From an uncultured Lachnospiraceae bacterium (GTDB lineage: Bacteria; Bacillota; Clostridia; Lachnospirales; Lachnospiraceae): a DNA stretch of 64,000 nucleotides. A program made the position numbers and the translations under genes. The stretch spans positions 1 to 64,000 of the forward strand of contig CAJTRA010000006.1 in the NCBI GenBank assembly GCA_910578345.1. Direction: 5' to 3'. Positions 33,515-42,690 of the stretch are shown in pieces. The notes under the pieces are model-generated. The model worked only from the letters and a program-made list of their open reading frames with translations. It was not told where the DNA came from and made no database searches. The first letter of the stretch is position 1. The number at the start of each line of letters is the position of its first letter.

Positions 33515-34798
33515 ATGATAAGGAGGAAAGTAAAATACCTTGGCGCAGCGGTTTGCAGCGTGACTGCGATGATGGTGGCCGGGGGATGTGGAAGCTCGGC
33601 TGGAGACGGCAAGATCGAGATTGAGATCGTTCAGTATAAGCCGGAGGCGGCCAACTATTTCACTGCGGTGGAAGAGGAATTTAACGCGACACATGATGAC
33701 ATTCACTTAAAGATCAGCTCGCCCAACGATGCGATGACAATCTTGAAGACAAGGTTCATCAGAGAGGACTATCCGGAGATCATAGGAATCGGCGGCGACA
33801 TTAACTATTCCTATTTCGTGGATGCACAGATTCTGGAAGATATTTCAGATTATGAAGGACTTAACAATATCAATCAGGGCTATCTGGATATCGACGAAGC
33901 TCTTAAGTTTGTTCCTGTAGAAGGTACTTATGCAGTGCCATATGTGGCGAATGCGGCGGGTATTCTGTACAACCGGGATATGTTTGAAGAGCATGGATGG
34001 ACGATTCCGACGACCTGGGACGAACTGCTTACCTTGTGTGACACTATTCAGGGTGAGGGCATCCTGCCTTTCTACTTTGGTTTCAAGGACACATGGACCT
34101 GTCTTGCGCCGTGGAATGCGATGGCGGTAGACCTTGCACCGGCGGATGCATCCAAGCAGGTAAACCGTGGGGAGACTACTTTTACCAAGGAGTACCGAGA
34201 GGTATCCGAGAAATATCTGGAACTCTTGCAGTATGGTCCGGAAGATCCGTTTGCTTACGGTTACAATGATGCATGTACGGCTTTCGCAAGAGGCGAATCG
34301 GCCATGTATCCGATCGGAAGCTATGCGGCACCGCAGATTTTGTCCGTAAACCCGGATCTGAATCTGGACTCCTTCGTTATGCCGGCAAATGATGCGGCGG
34401 ATGGCAATACCTTAAACTCCGGTATTGACCTGCAGTTCTGTGTGACGGCGGGCTGTAAGAATAAGGAAGCGGTCTATGAGGTGCTTGATTTCCTGTATGA
34501 GGATGCAAATATTCAGAAATATATCGATGCACAGACGGCAATCCCGTGTAAAGAGGGCGATTTCCAGTTACCTTCCATTCTGGACGGTATGACAGACTAT
34601 ATCACATCCGGCAATATGACGGACTATCAGGATCACTACTATCCGTCCGAGATGGCGGTGGATGCGCAGATCCAGACCTTCCTGCTGAATCAGGATGTGG
34701 ATGCATTCCTGGAGAAGTTCGATAAGGACTGGCTGCGGTATAACAGAGACATCATCCGTCTGGTGCAGGATTACGAAAAAGAGATGAAGAATTTCTAA
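33515..34798 (+). CDS. Sugar ABC transporter substrate-binding lipoprotein
   Basis: A 427-residue lipoprotein with lipid-attachment Cys25 (VAGGC) and a bacterial type-1 solute-binding fold (IEIVQYKPEAANYF, TWDELLTLCDTIQ). It would bind an oligosaccharide at the outer face and deliver it to the two permeases that follow. The alpha-galactosidase downstream suggests raffinose-, melibiose- or stachyose-type ligands. The nearest gene (34925) is 126 bp away, across stable hairpins at 34799-34866, a layout that commonly raises binding-protein yield over the permeases. Confidence 0.93.
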   Translation: MIRRKVKYLGAAVCSVTAMMVAGGCGSSAGDGKIEIEIVQYKPEAANYFTAVEEEFNATHDDIHLKISSPNDAMTILKTRFIREDYPEIIGIGGDINYSYFVDAQILEDISDYEGLNNINQGYLDIDEALKFVPVEGTYAVPYVANAAGILYNRDMFEEHGWTIPTTWDELLTLCDTIQGEGILPFYFGFKDTWTCLAPWNAMAVDLAPADASKQVNRGETTFTKEYREVSEKYLELLQYGPEDPFAYGYNDACTAFARGESAMYPIGSYAAPQILSVNPDLNLDSFVMPANDAADGNTLNSGIDLQFCVTAGCKNKEAVYEVLDFLYEDANIQKYIDAQTAIPCKEGDFQLPSILDGMTDYITSGNMTDYQDHYYPSEMAVDAQIQTFLLNQDVDAFLEKFDKDWLRYNRDIIRLVQDYEKEMKNF

Positions 34799-34866
34799 GG
34801 CGTCAGAGAACGCCGCCTGAGAAAATCTATGTCATCTCTTGAAGAATCGCTTTATGACGATTCTTC
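34799..34866 (+). promoter_or_regulatory. Intercistronic hairpins after the binding-protein gene
   Basis: GGCGT at 34799-34803 can pair with ACGCC at 34810-34814. A perfect 9-bp stem, GAAGAATCG (34841-34849) with CGATTCTTC (34858-34866), follows. There is no T tract, so these are probably RNA-stabilising or processing structures rather than terminators. Confidence 0.5.
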
Positions 34867-34924
34867 TGCAATATTCTTGTATGGGAACAATATGGGGTGC
34901 AAGTGAGAAAGGAGAGCATGAGTT

Positions 34925-35800
34925 ATGAAATTAGGAAAAAATGAGAGAAAAACGACCTTTTTGTTGATCACCATTCCGATTCTTGCCTTGTTTATCTGCT
35001 TCAATACCATTCCGCTGATCCGCGGCGTGATATACAGCTTTACGAATTTTAAGGGATTCGGAAAATATGACTGGGTGGGCTTCAGAAACTATGTCGATCT
35101 GTTTTCGGATCTTCGTGTGGGCAAGTCTTACTGGTTCACTTTTAAACTGGCGATCGTGACCACCGTTGTGGTAAACGTCCTGAGTCTTCTGCTGGCGCTG
35201 GCGCTTAACAGCTCCATCAAGGCAAAGAGCTTTTTCCGCGGGGCGTACTTCCTGCCGAATATCCTGGGCGCACTGGTTGTAGGTTACATCTTCAATTACT
35301 TCTTTACTTATATTCTGCCGGCTCTGGCGGATATGATCGGAATCGACGCGCTGCGCACTTCCATCCTGTCCAATCCGGATGCGGCGTGGATCGGTATCAT
35401 GGTTGTCTGTGCATGGCAGGCGATCGCCATGAATACGATCATCTATATCTCCGGTCTGCAGACGGTGCCGGAGGATGTGTACGAGGCGGGCGGTCTCGAC
35501 GGAGCGACAGGCTGGAAGCAGTTTAAATACCTGACCTTCCCGCTGATCATTCCCTTTTTCTCCATCAACATGGTTCTATGCGTGAAGAACTTCCTGATGG
35601 TATTTGACCAGATCATGGCTTTGACAAAGGGCGGCCCGGCGCAGAGCACGGAGTCCATTTCCTACCTGATCTACAACAACGGTATGTCGGGCGGACAGTT
35701 CGGATTCCAGAGTGCCAACGCGGTTGTGTTCTTTATCGTGATCGTGGCGGTTTCCGTGGCGCAGATGAAATTTTCCGGTAAAAAGGAGGAGCAGTTATGA
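34925..35800 (+). CDS. Sugar ABC transporter permease (MalF-type)
   Basis: A 291-residue membrane protein with six predicted helices. The binding-protein-dependent permease loop lies near residues 190-215 (EAGGLDGATGWKQFKYLTFPLI), the EAA motif that docks to the ATPase. No cognate ATPase gene is nearby, as is usual for clostridial sugar importers that share an MsmK-type ATPase. The start is supported by AAAGGAG, and the end overlaps the next permease by 4 bp. Confidence 0.94.
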   Translation: MKLGKNERKTTFLLITIPILALFICFNTIPLIRGVIYSFTNFKGFGKYDWVGFRNYVDLFSDLRVGKSYWFTFKLAIVTTVVVNVLSLLLALALNSSIKAKSFFRGAYFLPNILGALVVGYIFNYFFTYILPALADMIGIDALRTSILSNPDAAWIGIMVVCAWQAIAMNTIIYISGLQTVPEDVYEAGGLDGATGWKQFKYLTFPLIIPFFSINMVLCVKNFLMVFDQIMALTKGGPAQSTESISYLIYNNGMSGGQFGFQSANAVVFFIVIVAVSVAQMKFSGKKEEQL

Positions 35801-36630
35801 CAATCAAGAAAACAAACAAGGCGGCAATGATCGTCCTGATCCTTGGTCTTTCCACGATCATCTTACCGTTATACCTGACTATCGTCATTGCATTCAAGCA
35901 GCCTTCGGAAATGACAAACAGCATCAGCGGTATCCTGTCGCTGCCCAAGGCGTGGAGCCTGAACAACTTCAGAGAGGCCATGGAGATCACGGATTTCTGG
36001 CGTTCCTTAAGCAACAGTTTACTGATCACGGTGGCGACGGTAGCTCTGTCCATCGCAGTGCATTCCCTGATGGGATATGCGCTTGGACGTAACAAGGCCG
36101 GCAGCAAGTTCTACAGCTTCGTGTATCTGTTTATCGTCAGCGGTATGTTTGTGCCTTTTGCGATCCTGATGATGCCTCTGGCAAAGCAGACGGCAGAGTT
36201 GGGACTGGCCAACTGGTTCGGCGTGATCCTGCTGTATGTGGTGTTCTATATGCCTATGAATGTGCTGCTTTATTCCGGTTATCTGGTGAATATCCCGATG
36301 GCGCTGGAGGAGGCGGCCAAGGTAGACGGCGCTTCAACCTGGAGAACTTACTGGAAGATCATCTTCCCGATCATGAAGCCCATGCACGCGACGGTTGCAG
36401 TGCTTACGGCGCTGGCAGTGTGGAATGACGTTATGACGCCGCTCGTGATCATGGCCGGTTCCGGACAGAATACGCTGCCGCTGGCACAGCTGAATTTCCA
36501 GTCGCAGTTCGGCACGAATTATAACCTGGCGTTTGCGTCTTATCTGCTGTCGTTGATTCCGATCCTGATCTTCTATGTGGTATGCCAGAAGCAGATCCTG
36601 AACGGAGTTGTCAATGGAGCGGTGAAATAA
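35797..36630 (+). CDS. Sugar ABC transporter permease (MalG-type)
   Basis: A 277-residue membrane protein with six helices. The EAA loop (ALEEAAKVDGASTWRTYWKIIFPIMKP) is well conserved. It pairs with the preceding permease to form the channel, and its start overlaps that gene by 4 bp behind AAGGAGG. The substrate is probably an alpha-galactoside, given the following alpha-galactosidase and the AraC regulator. Confidence 0.94.
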   Translation: MTIKKTNKAAMIVLILGLSTIILPLYLTIVIAFKQPSEMTNSISGILSLPKAWSLNNFREAMEITDFWRSLSNSLLITVATVALSIAVHSLMGYALGRNKAGSKFYSFVYLFIVSGMFVPFAILMMPLAKQTAELGLANWFGVILLYVVFYMPMNVLLYSGYLVNIPMALEEAAKVDGASTWRTYWKIIFPIMKPMHATVAVLTALAVWNDVMTPLVIMAGSGQNTLPLAQLNFQSQFGTNYNLAFASYLLSLIPILIFYVVCQKQILNGVVNGAVK

Positions 36631-36660
36631 TCATTGACAATATCGACATAAGGAAGTTCA

Positions 36661-36690
36661 TTGATGAAATATGTAAAATTATGGTATACT
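36661..36690 (+). promoter_or_regulatory. Possible internal promoter before the alpha-galactosidase
   Basis: TTGATG (36661-36666) and TATACT (36685-36690) with an 18-bp spacer, lying in the 172-bp gap after the permease gene. It would let the glycosidase be expressed apart from the importer. Confidence 0.45.
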
Positions 36691-36802
36691 TGGGGCAGGC
36701 TTTGCGGCTTGCTTCAAGTATATTGTGCAATATTGTCAGCTATAAAATGCTTGTAAGAAAGACGGAAAGCAGTAAATATTTAGAAAAAGGTTGGTGCGGC
36801 GT

Positions 36803-39034
36803 ATGGCAATTCTATTTCAGGAAGAAAAGCGGATCTTCACTTTAGAGACAAAGCAGACGACCTACCAGATGAAGGTAGACGATTTCGGATTTCTTCTGCA
36901 TCTGTATTATGGGGCGAAAGTATCCGGAGAGATGGATTATCTTTTGACGTATTATGACAGGGGGTTTTCAGGAAATCCAAACGACGTTGGGAACAACAGG
37001 ACATATTCCATGGACGTGCTGCCGCAGGAATATCCGACGTTGGGAACAGGAGATTACAGAAACAGCGCGCTAGTGCTTCGGAACCATGATGAATCGGAGT
37101 GCTGCGACCTGCGCTATGCCGGGTATGAGATCCGGGAGGGCAAATATGAACTGCCGGGATTGCCGGCGGTGTATGCGGGACAGCAGGAAGCCCAGACGCT
37201 TCAGATCGTATTGGAAGATGCCGTGAGCAAAGTGCGGGTACAGCTTCTGTACGGGGTGCTGGAGGATGAGGATATCATCACGAGAAGCGTAAAAATTACC
37301 AACTATGGCACGGAGTGTGTTGTGGTGGAGAAGGCGGCGTCGGCTTGTCTGGATTTTATTACGGGGCGGTATGATCTGCTCAGTTTCTATGGAAGACATA
37401 CCATGGAGCGGAATCTGCAGCGGTCAGAGATCAGGCATGGAAGCCACAGTATCGGAAGCCGCAGGGGGACTTCCAGCCATCAGTACAATCCGGCGGTGAT
37501 CGTGGCGGGGAAGAATACCACGGAGGATACCGGGGACTGTTATGGGATGGTCTTTGTCTATAGCGGCAATTTCCTCTGCGAGGCGGAGAAAGACCAGTTT
37601 GATCAGACGCGGGTATTGATGGGACTGCAGAGCGATCTCTTTCATTATCCGCTGAATGCCGGGGAGACGTTTGTGACGCCGGAGACGATTCTGTGTTACA
37701 GTGATAAGGGATTTGGCGATCTGTCGGTGAAGTATCATCGTTGTATCAGAGATCATATTTGTAATGGCGCGCGCAGCAGGCGTAGAGCGAGCATGCGGCA
37801 AAATGGCAGCGTACCTGAATATTCGGTAGTTACCCCGCGGCCTGTGCTGGTCAACAGCTGGGAAGCGGCGTACTTTAATTTCACCGGGGAGACCATCGTA
37901 GAACTGGCGAAAGACGCGGCTAAGCTGGGCATTGATATGGTTGTTATGGACGACGGCTGGTTTGGCAAGCGGGAGGATGACAATAGCGGTCTGGGCGACT
38001 GGCAGGTGAACGAGAAGAAATTAGGCTTAAGCCTTGGCGAGCTGGTGCGCAGGGTCAATGAAGCGGGCGTTAAGTTCGGTATCTGGATTGAGCCGGAGAT
38101 GATCTCCGAGGACAGTGATCTGTACAGGGAGCATCCGGATTGGGCGATGCAGAATCCCGGCAGGAATCCGGCCAGGGGCAGGAACCAGCTGGTGCTCGAT
38201 TTCTCCAGGGAGGATGTGCGGGAGCATATTTTCGACCAGATCTGCAGAGTGCTTGACCAGGGCAATATCGAGTATATCAAGTGGGATATGAACAGGAGTC
38301 TTACGGATTTCTATTCTGTGAAGAACAGACAGGGTAAGGTGGCTTACGATTTTGTGATCGGTCTGTATGATTTCATGGAGAAGCTGCTGGCAAAATATCC
38401 GAATCTGATGATCGAGGGCTGCAGCGGCGGCGGCGGACGGTTCGACGCCGGGATGATGTATTATACGCCGCAGATCTGGTGCAGTGACAACACGGATGCG
38501 GTGGACAGGCTGCGGATCCAGTATGGGACCTCCTTCTTCTATCCGATGTCCACAGTCAGCGCCCATGTATCAGCGGTGCCCAACCACCAGACGGGCCGGA
38601 GCACCAGCCTGCGCACACGAGGCATCGTGGCCATGACGGGCGCTTTCGGGTATGAACTGTCGCTTGGTAAGCTGGGCGCGGAAGAGAAAGAGGAGATCAG
38701 AGAGCAGATCAGACAATATAAGGAGTTTGAGCCGCTGATCAACACGGGAGATTACTATCGCCTTTCCAATCCTTTTGAAGATGCCTGTGCGGCATGGATG
38801 TTTGTCTCAGCGGACAGGAAATGTGTGCTGCTGCATGTGGTGCTTCTGGAGAATCATGGCAATATGACGGTGAATTACGTGCGTCTGAAGGAACTTCTGC
38901 CGGATGTGGTCTACGAGGAAGCGGGGAGCGGCAGATGTTACTGTGGATCTGCACTGATGCAGGCGGGCATACCGATTCCTGTGGAGATGGGAGAGTATCT
39001 CGCATATCAGTTTGTGTTTAGGGTAAAAGAATAG
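36803..39034 (+). CDS. Alpha-galactosidase, GH36
   Basis: A 743-residue GH36 enzyme, the usual size for RafA/AgaA-type tetrameric enzymes. An N-terminal beta-supersandwich precedes the TIM barrel. The nucleophile is D495 in YIKWDMNR, and the acid/base pair region is WCSDNTDAVDR (D562-D565), spaced as in the characterised members. It lacks a signal peptide, so it acts inside the cell on imported melibiose, raffinose or other alpha-galactosides. The start at 36803 lies 12 bp after AAAAAGG. The gene ends at a clear terminator (39058). Confidence 0.96.
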   Translation: MAILFQEEKRIFTLETKQTTYQMKVDDFGFLLHLYYGAKVSGEMDYLLTYYDRGFSGNPNDVGNNRTYSMDVLPQEYPTLGTGDYRNSALVLRNHDESECCDLRYAGYEIREGKYELPGLPAVYAGQQEAQTLQIVLEDAVSKVRVQLLYGVLEDEDIITRSVKITNYGTECVVVEKAASACLDFITGRYDLLSFYGRHTMERNLQRSEIRHGSHSIGSRRGTSSHQYNPAVIVAGKNTTEDTGDCYGMVFVYSGNFLCEAEKDQFDQTRVLMGLQSDLFHYPLNAGETFVTPETILCYSDKGFGDLSVKYHRCIRDHICNGARSRRRASMRQNGSVPEYSVVTPRPVLVNSWEAAYFNFTGETIVELAKDAAKLGIDMVVMDDGWFGKREDDNSGLGDWQVNEKKLGLSLGELVRRVNEAGVKFGIWIEPEMISEDSDLYREHPDWAMQNPGRNPARGRNQLVLDFSREDVREHIFDQICRVLDQGNIEYIKWDMNRSLTDFYSVKNRQGKVAYDFVIGLYDFMEKLLAKYPNLMIEGCSGGGGRFDAGMMYYTPQIWCSDNTDAVDRLRIQYGTSFFYPMSTVSAHVSAVPNHQTGRSTSLRTRGIVAMTGAFGYELSLGKLGAEEKEEIREQIRQYKEFEPLINTGDYYRLSNPFEDACAAWMFVSADRKCVLLHVVLLENHGNMTVNYVRLKELLPDVVYEEAGSGRCYCGSALMQAGIPIPVEMGEYLAYQFVFRVKE

Positions 39035-39057
39035 ATTGAGGATAGATTTTTTGAGGG

Positions 39058-39101
39058 AAAACTGCCGTACCGGTATCGATGACCGGTAGGGCAGTTTTTA
39101 T
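39058..39101 (+). terminator. Terminator of the alpha-galactoside operon
   Basis: A 16-bp stem (39058-39074 with 39082-39098, one mismatch), 7-nt loop, then T residues. It lies 24 bp after the alpha-galactosidase stop. Confidence 0.85.
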
Positions 39102-39163
39102 AGTGAGGGAACTTGCAGCGTTTCAAGCTTTTTCAAAATAGGACTGGTTGTATTGTCAGAATC

Positions 39164-39192
39164 TTGTTACAATAAATGTTATAGTATAAGAT
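39164..39192 (+). promoter_or_regulatory. Possible promoter of the aldolase-like gene
   Basis: TTGTTA (39164-39169) and TAAGAT (39187-39192) with a 17-bp spacer, 30 bp before the start codon. Fair match only. Confidence 0.4.
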
Positions 39193-39222
39193 CGTTAGGA
39201 GCAAGGATAGGAGTACAGGATC

Positions 39223-40293
39223 ATGCAGGATTTCATCAATATTTCAAAATACGCAGGCATGCGCAACGATCTGGCACAGGCGGGAGGTGGCAATACTTCT
39301 GTTAAGCTGGACGATCGCATCATGCTTGTGAAGAGTTCCGGTTTCCAGTTGGCGGATATGAAGGAGCAGACGGGGTATTCCAAGGTGGATTATAAGATGA
39401 TCGTGGAATATTTCAGAGAGCATGTGGAGCCATATGCGGAGGATGTTTTTACGGAGGAGCAAGGAAATCAACTTCTGAAGGAGGCACAGATCGAGGGAGG
39501 ACACGCCTCGATCGAGACATTCCTGCATGCCATCACCGGGAAATATACACTGCATTCGCATCCGCTGCTTGTCAATATTCTGACGGCGCGGGAAGATGCC
39601 GAAACGATCGTTCACGAGCTTTTCCCGAAAGCCGTTTTCGTGCCTTATCGGAAACCGGGAGCGGCTTTGGCGGAAGCCTACGACAAGATTTATCGTGCAG
39701 AGGAGGCGAGGGGCACGGACAAAACGATCGTTTTCCTACAGAATCATGGTCTGCTGGTCAGCGGAGACGATGGAGATGAGGTGATCGGGAAGACAGAGCA
39801 GATATTGGCGCAGGTTGCAGAATATCTGGAGTTGGACGACAGCGCATACCGTGCCGCGACGCAGCTTTACAGGGTGACCAGGACGATTGACGTGCTTGCA
39901 GGAAATATTGTCTATCTTTCGGAGAACCGTTATCTGTCGCGAGAGTATGCGGGCAGCAGCCTGGTGGAGCAAGGTATGTGGGAGCATGCTTTCTGCCCGG
40001 ATTGTGTCGTGTATGCGGGCAAGAAGCTGTTATGGCTTAAGAAGGAGTATGACAGGCAGGATATTCTGGATTTCGTGGACGCGCACGGTCTGCCGACGCT
40101 TCTATATTATGAAGGGTATTTTTACATCTTGGCAGAGAGCGTGAAGAAGGCTCAGGAAATCGAGAATGTGATGAGCTTTGCAGCCAGGGTGCAGTATGTC
40201 AATCAGGGGCGGAAAATGCACTATCTGAATCATGCTCAGGAAGAAGAACTGCTCAACTGGGATGCGGAGAAGTATCGTAGAAAGAAAGTGTGA
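39223..40293 (+). CDS. Class II aldolase/adducin-like protein with C-terminal extension
   Basis: A 356-residue protein. Residues 1 to about 250 are a class II aldolase/adducin domain: AGGGNTSVKLDD (phosphate loop), the metal-binding His pair in YTLHSHPLLVN, and QNHGLLVSGDD. The last 100 residues (from about 255) are an extension not found in plain fuculose-phosphate aldolases. The domain suggests cleavage or formation of a sugar-phosphate C-C bond. It stands between two sugar operons with its own promoter. Similar long proteins occur in surface-glycan loci, so it may relate to the locus from 48 kb instead. The substrate is unknown. Confidence 0.75.
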   Translation: MQDFINISKYAGMRNDLAQAGGGNTSVKLDDRIMLVKSSGFQLADMKEQTGYSKVDYKMIVEYFREHVEPYAEDVFTEEQGNQLLKEAQIEGGHASIETFLHAITGKYTLHSHPLLVNILTAREDAETIVHELFPKAVFVPYRKPGAALAEAYDKIYRAEEARGTDKTIVFLQNHGLLVSGDDGDEVIGKTEQILAQVAEYLELDDSAYRAATQLYRVTRTIDVLAGNIVYLSENRYLSREYAGSSLVEQGMWEHAFCPDCVVYAGKKLLWLKKEYDRQDILDFVDAHGLPTLLYYEGYFYILAESVKKAQEIENVMSFAARVQYVNQGRKMHYLNHAQEEELLNWDAEKYRRKKV

Positions 40294-40317
40294 CCACGAG
40301 AAAGAAAGGAATTCAAA

Positions 40318-40929
40318 ATGGAAGAGCAAAAGAAAGACAGGGCAGGACAGCCAGGCTGGAATGGGAGGTCTCTTACAAAGGAACAACAGGGGCAGGTCAA
40401 AGAACAGTATAAAGTATACCGCAGTAAAATTTATGAAGCATATCCACAGGTAGAGAGATTTGAGAAAAACAAGAAAAGATGGATAGGATTTCTGATCCTG
40501 ATGCGTTTGTTTCTCCTGGTAGTAGTAGGTTGCGTTCAAGGACAAGCGATGCAGGGTCCGCTGGGTCTGACGATCCTGGGTCTGATCATTGGTGTAGCGC
40601 CCAGCTTAATCATTTTAGTTGCAGCGCTGGCTCCTAAGTGGCAGCTTGCATGTGTCCTATATCTGCTGGCGGCGCAGCAGATCATGAACTTTGTAAATAT
40701 GTTGTCTGAGATCGGGATTCAATCGTTAGGAGATTTTGTCTGGTCAGTTTCGGACGGCTTCAGACGAAACCCGTTTTTGATTTCGTTGGACGTGATCTCA
40801 TGGATTTATGTTCTGCTCCTTCTGTTGACAGCGGTCTGGCTGACGCTGATTCCACGTAACAGGGCGCTGGCAAAACAGTCAGAGGAGCTTGTCGCTCAGT
40901 TAAAGAATTTCAGGCCGACAGGGATCTGA
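40318..40929 (+). CDS. Small integral membrane protein of unknown function
   Basis: A 203-residue protein. A hydrophilic, charged N-terminus of about 55 residues (KEQYKVYRSKIYEAYPQVERFEKNKKR) is followed by four hydrophobic helices (about 58-76, 84-108, 110-128, 157-180) and a short tail. I do not recognise the family. It lies 24 bp after the aldolase-like gene behind AAAGGAA, so they are probably co-transcribed, and a terminator follows at 40973. Confidence 0.7.
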   Translation: MEEQKKDRAGQPGWNGRSLTKEQQGQVKEQYKVYRSKIYEAYPQVERFEKNKKRWIGFLILMRLFLLVVVGCVQGQAMQGPLGLTILGLIIGVAPSLIILVAALAPKWQLACVLYLLAAQQIMNFVNMLSEIGIQSLGDFVWSVSDGFRRNPFLISLDVISWIYVLLLLLTAVWLTLIPRNRALAKQSEELVAQLKNFRPTGI

Positions 40930-40972
40930 GGAATATTACATTGATAAAATAAAGAGATAAGGATATGGTTCA

Positions 40973-41019
40973 GTGTCAGAGAGGCTATGCCGGTCAGGGC
41001 AGCTTCCTGGCACTTTTTT
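40973..41019 (+). terminator. Terminator after the aldolase/membrane protein pair
   Basis: A 13-bp stem with one bulge (40973-40986 with 41001-41013), a 14-nt loop and six T residues at 41014-41019. Confidence 0.75.
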
Positions 41020-41167
41020 CATTTGTGGCAGCCATAAGAATGTTCCGAAAAGGACTGGCAGCAGATAAATTCTTATGATCATAACAATAAAACTGCTTTA
41101 AAAACAATAAAACTGTATAAATAAGATAAATAAATGGGCAAAATTTATAATTATTGCAAAAAAAGTA

Positions 41168-41196
41168 TTGCTTTTATTGCCAATATGTTGTAGTAT
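41168..41196 (+). promoter_or_regulatory. Promoter of the second sugar ABC operon
   Basis: TTGCTT (41168-41173) and TAGTAT (41191-41196) with a 17-bp spacer. The start would fall near 41203, at the edge of the first palindrome. Confidence 0.55.
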
Positions 41197-41208
41197 CAGG
41201 CTTATAAG

Positions 41209-41245
41209 AACAGAATATCTGTTTTATTAAACAGAATTTCTGTTT
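41209..41245. promoter_or_regulatory. Two operator-like palindromes, 21 bp apart
   Basis: AACAGAATATCTGTT (41209-41223) and AAACAGAATTTCTGTTT (41229-41245) are near-identical perfect palindromes. Their centres are 21 bp apart, so two dimers could sit on one face of the DNA. They lie just downstream of the -10 box, which suits repression. The ArsR-type regulator at the end of the operon is a candidate ligand. Confidence 0.65.
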
Positions 41246-41316
41246 AAAAGTCTTTGCAAGGACACAAGGTAACATGAAGGCAGCAATTTAAGAAGAATCT
41301 TACGGGAGGTAAAGAA

Positions 41317-42657
41317 ATGAAGTGCAAGAAGATTACAGCATTGTTAATGGCAGCAGTCATGACTATGTCGTTGACGGCATGCGGCGGTTCAGGAGCATCC
41401 ACTTCTGATACGCCGGCGGAAGAGTCTACAGACGTAGTCGGGGGGGGTGATTCAGGTGATGCAGCAGTAGAGGATGCCTCTGCGGAAGAAGCGCCTCAGG
41501 TAGCGCCCGGCAAGAAAGGAACGATCGAGTTCTGGACGGTGTTTACCGGAGCAGACGGTACATCCATGCAGGCGATGGTTGACGCTTACAATGCAACAGA
41601 TCCTGACTATACGGTAAACCACAGGGCAATGGAAGCAAATGACCTGTATCTTAAGATGCCTCTGGCAATTCAGTCTGGTGAGGACGTGCCGGATGTATGT
41701 ATCAATCATGTAGAACGCGTGCCGCTCTTCGAAGAGCAAGGTTTCTTAACAGATTACACGAGTTTTCTGGATGGTTCAGAAGTTAAGAAAGAGAACTATA
41801 ATCCCAAGGCATGGGCAATGACCGATTTAGACGGCGGGCATTATGGTGTTCCTCTTGATGTACATACGTATGTATTATATGCCAATATGGATCTGTATGA
41901 GAAATACGGCAATGGCGTATTGGACGACGGCATTCTGACATGGGATGAGTTAAAGTCAGTTGCTGACGCATGTTTGGCGGATGAGATTATGCCTATGGGA
42001 ATGGCATGGCTTCGTGTGAAGTTCCTCGCCTCTTATGCACAGCTTGGCGGAACCTTAAGTACAGACGGTAATACACCGGACTTCAATAATGACAAGGCAG
42101 TTCAGGTTCTGGAGAACTGGAATGATATTATGAATTCCGGATATGGCCAGAAGGAAGGCGACGACCCCTGGCAGTTGTTCCTTGCAGGCAAGGTTTTGTT
42201 CTGTCCGGAAGGAATCTGGATGTACAATAACGTGAAAGAAGCGGGCCTGAATGCGCAGATGTTTGATTACCCTGTATTTGACGCAGGCACCAAAGGAAAC
42301 TGGACGTCTTCTCATCAGTTTGTTCTTCCTAAGAACGATTCCAGAGATGATGAAAAGACGATGGCAGTATTAGATTTCATTAATTTTATGGGAAATAACT
42401 CCCTCGAATGGGCGAAAGCGGGTCAGTGTCCTGCTCATGTATCGATCAAGGACGTACCTGAGTTCCAGGATATGCCGCAGGCCTTTTTGGCAGATGAGAA
42501 TGATGAGTTGAAGATCTACGACTACAAGTACTATGGTTATGCAGTAGAGAGTCTTGATACTGTATTGGGCGAGGTACTTTGGGGACGTATGACACCTCAG
42601 GAAGCTTTGGATCAGGCTGTACAGGAGACCAAAGACAAGATTGAGATGAGCGAATAA
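41317..42657 (+). CDS. Sugar ABC transporter substrate-binding lipoprotein
   Basis: A 446-residue lipoprotein with lipid-attachment Cys22 (LTAC). It has a Ser/Thr/Asp/Glu-rich linker of about 45 residues and then a type-1 solute-binding domain (IEFWTVFTGADG; GWGTWD-like ILTWDELKS). A run of eight G residues (41440-41447) codes for glycines in the linker. It delivers an oligosaccharide to the two permeases that follow; a GH2 enzyme in the same operon suggests a beta-linked substrate. AGGTAAAG precedes the start. Confidence 0.93.
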   Translation: MKCKKITALLMAAVMTMSLTACGGSGASTSDTPAEESTDVVGGGDSGDAAVEDASAEEAPQVAPGKKGTIEFWTVFTGADGTSMQAMVDAYNATDPDYTVNHRAMEANDLYLKMPLAIQSGEDVPDVCINHVERVPLFEEQGFLTDYTSFLDGSEVKKENYNPKAWAMTDLDGGHYGVPLDVHTYVLYANMDLYEKYGNGVLDDGILTWDELKSVADACLADEIMPMGMAWLRVKFLASYAQLGGTLSTDGNTPDFNNDKAVQVLENWNDIMNSGYGQKEGDDPWQLFLAGKVLFCPEGIWMYNNVKEAGLNAQMFDYPVFDAGTKGNWTSSHQFVLPKNDSRDDEKTMAVLDFINFMGNNSLEWAKAGQCPAHVSIKDVPEFQDMPQAFLADENDELKIYDYKYYGYAVESLDTVLGEVLWGRMTPQEALDQAVQETKDKIEMSE

Positions 42658-42690
42658 TCATTACCAAAAAGGAGAATGGAGGGAGAAGGC

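Larger units (their letters stand above)
40930..41316 (+). other. Intergenic control region of the second sugar operon
   Basis: This gap of about 390 bp holds a terminator (40973-41019), a promoter (41168-41196), two operator-like palindromes (41209-41245) and a leader of about 115 nt. No coding potential is seen. Confidence 0.7.
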
